A stretch of 64,000 bases of DNA. It comes from Brachymonas wangyanguii. GTDB lineage: Bacteria; Pseudomonadota; Gammaproteobacteria; Burkholderiales; Burkholderiaceae_C. This document shows, piece by piece, positions 60,920 through 64,000 of the stretch. The position numbers and the translations under genes are program-made. The first letter of the stretch is position 1. Every line of letters begins with the position of its first letter. A model generated the notes under the pieces. That model saw nothing but the letters and a program-made list of their open reading frames with translations, searched no databases and was not told where the DNA came from. Location: assembly GCF_045055315.1 (NCBI RefSeq), contig NZ_CP173677.1, positions 2,343,892-2,407,891 on the forward strand, in the 5' to 3' direction.

Positions 60920-62560
60920 TCAGCTGACGCCAAGCTTGCGGTTGATGAACCACTGCTGCGCGATCGACAGGATGTTGTTCGTCAGCCAGTACAGCACCAG
61001 GCCGGCGGGGAAGAAGAAGAACATCACGCTGAACAGCAGCGGCATAGCCCACATCATCTTGGCCTGCATCGGGTCCGGCGGCGTCGGGTTCAGCCACACC
61101 TGCAGCAGGCTGGAGGCCGTCATCAGGATCGGCAGGATGAAGTACGGGTCCGGCGTGGACAGGTCCTTCACCCACAGGATCCAGGGTGCGCCACGCATCT
61201 CAATGCTGGACAGCAACACCCAGTACAGCGCGATGAACACCGGGATCTGGACCAGGATCGGCAGGCAGCCGCCCAGCGGGTTGACCTTTTCCTCGCGGTA
61301 GATGCGCATCATCTCCTGCTGTATCTTCTGCGGCTCGTCCTTGTAGCGCGTGCGCAGCTCCTGCACCTTGGGGTTGATCGCCTTCATCTTGGCCATGCTG
61401 GCGTAGGCCTTGTGGTTCAGCCAGAAGAAGGCTGCCTTCAGCAGCACCACCAGTGCCACGATCGCCCAGCCCCAGTTGTGCAGGAAGCCGTACAGGAAAG
61501 TCAGCAGCCAGTACAGCGGGCGTGCCAGGATCGTCAGCCAGCCGTAGTCCTTGACCAGGTCAAAGTTGGGCGACAGCGCCTGCATGATCTTTTCTTCCTG
61601 CGGGCCCACGTACAGCGTACTGCCCAGGGTCTTGCTGGTGCCCGGCGCCACTTCGCCGACATTGAACAGCTGGCCGGCCGCATACAGGTTCTCGGCCTTG
61701 CGCACGTAGTTCTCGCGCGCCGTGCCTTCCGGCGGCAGCCAGGCACTGGCAAAGTAATGCTGCACCATGGCCACGTAACCGTCCGGCGCATGCTTCTGGT
61801 AATCGGCCTTGCCCTTGTCGATGGACGAGAAATCGACCTTCTGGAACTTGCCTTCATCGCTGTAGAAGGCCGGACCGGTAAAGGTGGAGTAGAAGAAGTT
61901 GCCACCCGGGCCCTTGGAGCCGTCACGTACCAGCTGCTGGTAGAGCTGCGGCGCCACCGGTACGCTACCTGTGTTGATCACCTCGTGCTGCACGTCGATG
62001 GCGTAGCTGCCACGCTTGAAGGTGTAGGTCTTGGCCAGCTTCACGCCACCCTGCGGTGCCGATTCGAAGCGCACCACCAGCGTGTCCTGGCCGTCGGCCA
62101 GGCTGCGCTCGGGCGTGACCAGCGTCATCGGCGTCACGTGGCTGGGCAGCGTACCGCCGCTCAGGCCGCTTTGCACCATGTACTGGTAGGACTGGTTGTT
62201 CTGCAGCAGGTGGATCGGCGTGCTGGTCGGATCGTTCGACAGCTCGGGGTACTTCAACAGCTGGGCACCGATCAGGGAACCACCATTGCTGTCAAAGGTC
62301 AGCTGGTAGACATCGGTCGTCATGTCGATGCGCTGGCCTGCCACGGCGCCGGCCGGAGCCGCAGCACCTGCTGCACCGGCAACCGCCGTGCCCGCAACAG
62401 CGGAGGCGCTGCCGGCAGGTGCCGAAGCGGTAGCCGCCGGCGGCGTGCTGGTCGGGAAGAACGTGGCCTTGCGGCCGTTGTGGATCTGCCACTGGTCCCA
62501 GAGCAGGATCAGCGAGAAGGCAAAGATGATCCACAGAATGGAGCGACGGATATCGTTCAT
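60920..62560 (-). CDS. yidC: membrane protein insertase YidC
   Basis: Inserts and folds inner-membrane proteins alone or with Sec. The 546-residue protein starts MNDIRRSILWIIFAFSLILLWDQW, has an Ala/Pro/Ser-rich linker, the large periplasmic beta domain (about 75-330) and the conserved five-helix core with LNHKAYASMAKMKAINPKVQEL and GCLPILVQIPVFIALYWVL. The start at 62560 gives the family N-terminus; an extra upstream ATG codon directly precedes it. It overlaps the yidD stop by one base. Confidence 0.96.
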   Translation of the reverse strand: MNDIRRSILWIIFAFSLILLWDQWQIHNGRKATFFPTSTPPAATASAPAGSASAVAGTAVAGAAGAAAPAGAVAGQRIDMTTDVYQLTFDSNGGSLIGAQLLKYPELSNDPTSTPIHLLQNNQSYQYMVQSGLSGGTLPSHVTPMTLVTPERSLADGQDTLVVRFESAPQGGVKLAKTYTFKRGSYAIDVQHEVINTGSVPVAPQLYQQLVRDGSKGPGGNFFYSTFTGPAFYSDEGKFQKVDFSSIDKGKADYQKHAPDGYVAMVQHYFASAWLPPEGTARENYVRKAENLYAAGQLFNVGEVAPGTSKTLGSTLYVGPQEEKIMQALSPNFDLVKDYGWLTILARPLYWLLTFLYGFLHNWGWAIVALVVLLKAAFFWLNHKAYASMAKMKAINPKVQELRTRYKDEPQKIQQEMMRIYREEKVNPLGGCLPILVQIPVFIALYWVLLSSIEMRGAPWILWVKDLSTPDPYFILPILMTASSLLQVWLNPTPPDPMQAKMMWAMPLLFSVMFFFFPAGLVLYWLTNNILSIAQQWFINRKLGVS

Positions 62561-62865
62561 CATGGGCGTGAGGGGGTTGAAGTCGGGCTGTCGCCGCGAG
62601 TGGGGGAAGGCGCAGTCCCGGCACCCGTGAAACGGGTGAACAGGCGCGGCGGCTGCTCGGGTACCGGATCGCATCCGCCCTGGCACCAAGGCTGGCAGCG
62701 CGCCAGGCGCGCCACCATCAGGTAGCTGCCAGCGGCCGCACCATGCCGTTCCAGCGCCTGCATGGCATACGCGGAACAGGTCGGCTCGAACCGGCAGCCA
62801 TTGCCCAGCCAGGGGCTGAGCAGCAGACGGTAGGCCTTGATGCAGGAGATGAGGATGCGCTTCAT
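62560..62865 (-). CDS. yidD: membrane protein insertion efficiency factor YidD
   Basis: A 101-residue protein of the YidD (DUF37) family, which assists YidC. The core CRFEPTCSAYAMQALERHG and CHPWCQGGxDPVP-type segment (CQPWCQGGCDPVP) hold the conserved cysteines. The C-terminal 25 residues (Thr/Ser/Pro-rich) go beyond the usual length. Its start overlaps the rnpA stop as ATGA and its stop overlaps yidC. Confidence 0.95.
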   Translation of the reverse strand: MKRILISCIKAYRLLLSPWLGNGCRFEPTCSAYAMQALERHGAAAGSYLMVARLARCQPWCQGGCDPVPEQPPRLFTRFTGAGTAPSPTRGDSPTSTPSRP

Positions 62866-63380
62866 GGTGTGCCCTGCATTGTGCCAGATGGATGTTGCAG
62901 TGCGTCAGATGGCGCAAGCGGCACGGCAGGCGGCTGCGCTAGCGGCTGCAGGCGTCGCCAGTCGGTACGCGCAAACAGCTGCTGCAGCTCGGCACGCACC
63001 GCCTGTTTCAGGGCGTCGGAGCTGGCGCTGATGAACTGGCGCCGGTCAAAGCCGGCGCGCAGGCGCAGTACGATGGCTGTATGCAGGGGCAGCTCAGACG
63101 CCAGTTCGGCCGTGATGGCACGCATCTGGCGCTTGATCAGGTTGCGCGTGACGGCGCGCTTGGCCCAGCGCTTGGGTACCAGCACCCCCATAGCGATAGC
63201 GCCGTCTGCGAACAGACGGCGCTGACACGGCTGCGCGCCCTGCGGCGCAGTCCCGGAAGCGGGACGCCACTGCAAGGCGTGCAACACAAAATGGGGCGTG
63301 CGATACAGCACAGTTCCCTGCATCACGGCCTGGAACTGGGCCGGTTGGCGCAGGCGCTGCATGCGTGCCGGAGTGCTCAT
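62862..63380 (-). CDS. rnpA: ribonuclease P protein component
   Basis: Protein subunit of RNase P, partner of the RNA at 4.5-4.9 kb. The 172-residue chain contains the RNR motif in KRAVTRNLIKRQMR and the central strand VLVPKRWAK. It is longer than the usual 115-120 residues: an inserted Pro/Gln-rich loop (about 40-58) and a tail of about 35 residues after LFARTDWRRL. The tail overlaps yidD by four bases only. Confidence 0.93.
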   Translation of the reverse strand: MSTPARMQRLRQPAQFQAVMQGTVLYRTPHFVLHALQWRPASGTAPQGAQPCQRRLFADGAIAMGVLVPKRWAKRAVTRNLIKRQMRAITAELASELPLHTAIVLRLRAGFDRRQFISASSDALKQAVRAELQQLFARTDWRRLQPLAQPPAVPLAPSDALQHPSGTMQGTP

Positions 63381-63419
63381 GGCCGCAGGCGGCTAGTGCC
63401 GGCCAGCGTCCGTGCGGAC

Positions 63420-63554
63420 TCAGACGGCCAGGCGCTTGCGGCCCTTGGCGCGACGTGCGTTGATCACGGCACGGCCGCCCTTGGTCTTCATGCGAACCAG
63501 GAAGCCATGGGTACGGGCGCGGCGGGTCTTGGAAGGCTGGTAAGTGCGTTTCAT
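63420..63554 (-). CDS. rpmH: 50S ribosomal protein L34
   Basis: A 44-residue ribosomal protein, MKRTYQPSKTRRARTHGF at the start and RRAKGRKRLAV at the end, too short for most gene lists but unmistakable. First gene of the leftward rpmH-rnpA-yidD-yidC cluster. GAGGAT lies 9 bases upstream of the ATG. Confidence 0.97.
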   Translation of the reverse strand: MKRTYQPSKTRRARTHGFLVRMKTKGGRAVINARRAKGRKRLAV

Positions 63555-63937
63555 GGGGAAAATCCTCAGGTCATGTAGTTATTAGCAAGGCCAGACGACA
63601 CGCGCCCCGGAGCACCAGGACCCGGCCTGCAACCGCCACAATGGCAACTGCCCAGCCTCTGTTCTCCCGTAAAATTTCGGGAAAGCCTGTGATTATCACA
63701 AAAAATCCGCATCTGATCAATCACTTATCCCGGTATGGCGGTGCACCGGGGCGAAAAAACCACCCCGGATTGCCTGCCCCGGCCTAAAATGCTGCTTCCG
63801 CGGCACAGATCAGGCTCCGCCCTGCCCCCTGTGCGCTGTCAGGCCAGACACAATGGCCCGACGGCAGGCTCGCTCCCGCGCCCTGCCGTATCCAGGCATG
63901 ATTCCCACAACAAGATTTGCTCATTTGCCATTCCGAC
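63555..63937. promoter_or_regulatory. rpmH-dnaA intergenic region
   Basis: A 383-bp divergent region with no gene. The part at 63670-63730 is AT-rich and includes the rpmH promoter and the palindrome TGTGATTATCACA (63688-63700). I could not find an intact DnaA box (TTATNCACA) on either strand, so I do not call an origin here. Confidence 0.7.
63692..63720 (-). promoter_or_regulatory. rpmH promoter, sigma70 type
   Basis: On the minus strand TTGATC (63715-63720), a 17-bp spacer and GATAAT (63692-63697) form a good promoter. The leader to rpmH would be about 130 nt, with a CCCG/CGGG hairpin at its start. Confidence 0.7.
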
Positions 63938-64000
63938 ATGTCTGCAGAAGCCCTTCCCTCCGCCGGAGAATCCACTGACGCTGCCCTGTGGCACGCCTGC
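63938..64000 (+). CDS. dnaA: chromosomal replication initiator DnaA (N-terminal 21 codons)
   Basis: An open frame from an ATG at 63938 runs off the right edge. Its last visible residues, ALWHAC, match the start of DnaA domain I in Burkholderiales, which typically reads LWxAC or FWQAC ahead of the helix that binds DnaB. A 15-residue Ser/Ala/Glu lead precedes it. The position beside divergent rpmH is the standard dnaA location. Confidence rests mainly on this context, since so little is visible. Confidence 0.75.
   Translation, partial: MSAEALPSAGESTDAALWHAC

Noticed and set aside
62561..62917. A longer YidC starting far upstream
   Set aside because: The extension lies inside yidD and rnpA and lacks family similarity; the MNDIRR start is the conserved one.
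63555..63937. Chromosomal origin oriC between rpmH and dnaA
   Set aside because: The position is right but I found no intact DnaA box cluster; TTATCCCGG and the TGTGATTATCACA palindrome are too far from consensus.

Overview
This 64 kb window reads as chromosome from a GC-rich betaproteobacterium of the Burkholderiales, most likely a denitrifying member of the Comamonadaceae. The YidC N-terminus, the DUF3567, PhaM and phasin proteins and the dapF-DUF484-xerC block all fit that group; the family placement rests on recalled similarity, not on a search. The right end lies next to the replication-initiation locus. There rpmH, rnpA, yidD, yidC and mnmE run leftward, and the first 21 codons of dnaA run rightward off the edge. 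I see no prophage, insertion sequence, CRISPR array, rRNA or tRNA.

Layout. 0-5 kb: dapF-DUF484-xerC operon, a NUDIX/metallo-beta-lactamase fusion and the RNase P RNA with a clear promoter. 5-9.4 kb: panD, a leftward overlapping operon (RNA methyltransferase, lipoprotein, PIN protein), a small CWC protein and a class II glutamine amidotransferase. 9.4-12.5 kb: PhaM-like protein, copper chaperone PCu(A)C, DUF2946 protein and an apparently dead FAH-fold protein. 12.5-26.6 kb: LysR regulator facing an aromatic-ring dioxygenase and DUF2218 pair with a Fur-like box, then DUF3108, DUF3567, purU, a class V aminotransferase, rarD, yggS, an MscS channel with an apparent ATA start, a PilT-type ATPase, an HIBADH-family enzyme, DUF454, trpS, DUF1328 and an AGCS symporter.

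26.7-38.1 kb is the main accessory feature: a nitrous-oxide reductase island. Six to seven leftward genes (nosZ, nosR, nosD, nosF, nosY, nosL and a second NosL-like gene) face a divergent apbE/nosX, with one perfect FNR/DNR-type site in the shared 354-bp intergenic region. NosZ is the catalyst. NosR is the membrane flavo-iron-sulfur protein, and ApbE would attach its FMN. NosDFY and NosL supply copper and sulfur maturation.

38-64 kb: a phasin-like protein, malate synthase G, a secreted six-EF-hand protein, pncC, a DksA-type protein, mnmA, nitronate monooxygenase, a B12-dependent ribonucleotide reductase (nrdJ) behind a long structured leader, leuE, a DEDDh exonuclease, pncB, a CopD-like protein, a fatty-acid activation/beta-oxidation operon facing an AraC regulator, a RhuM-family gene abutting mnmE, an SDR, a DUF938 methyltransferase and the origin-proximal cluster.

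The most unusual items are the nrdJ leader RNA, the ATA start of the MscS gene, two pseudoenzyme-like proteins (FAH fold and pirin) that have lost their metal ligands, and the geometry of the nos/apbE control region.
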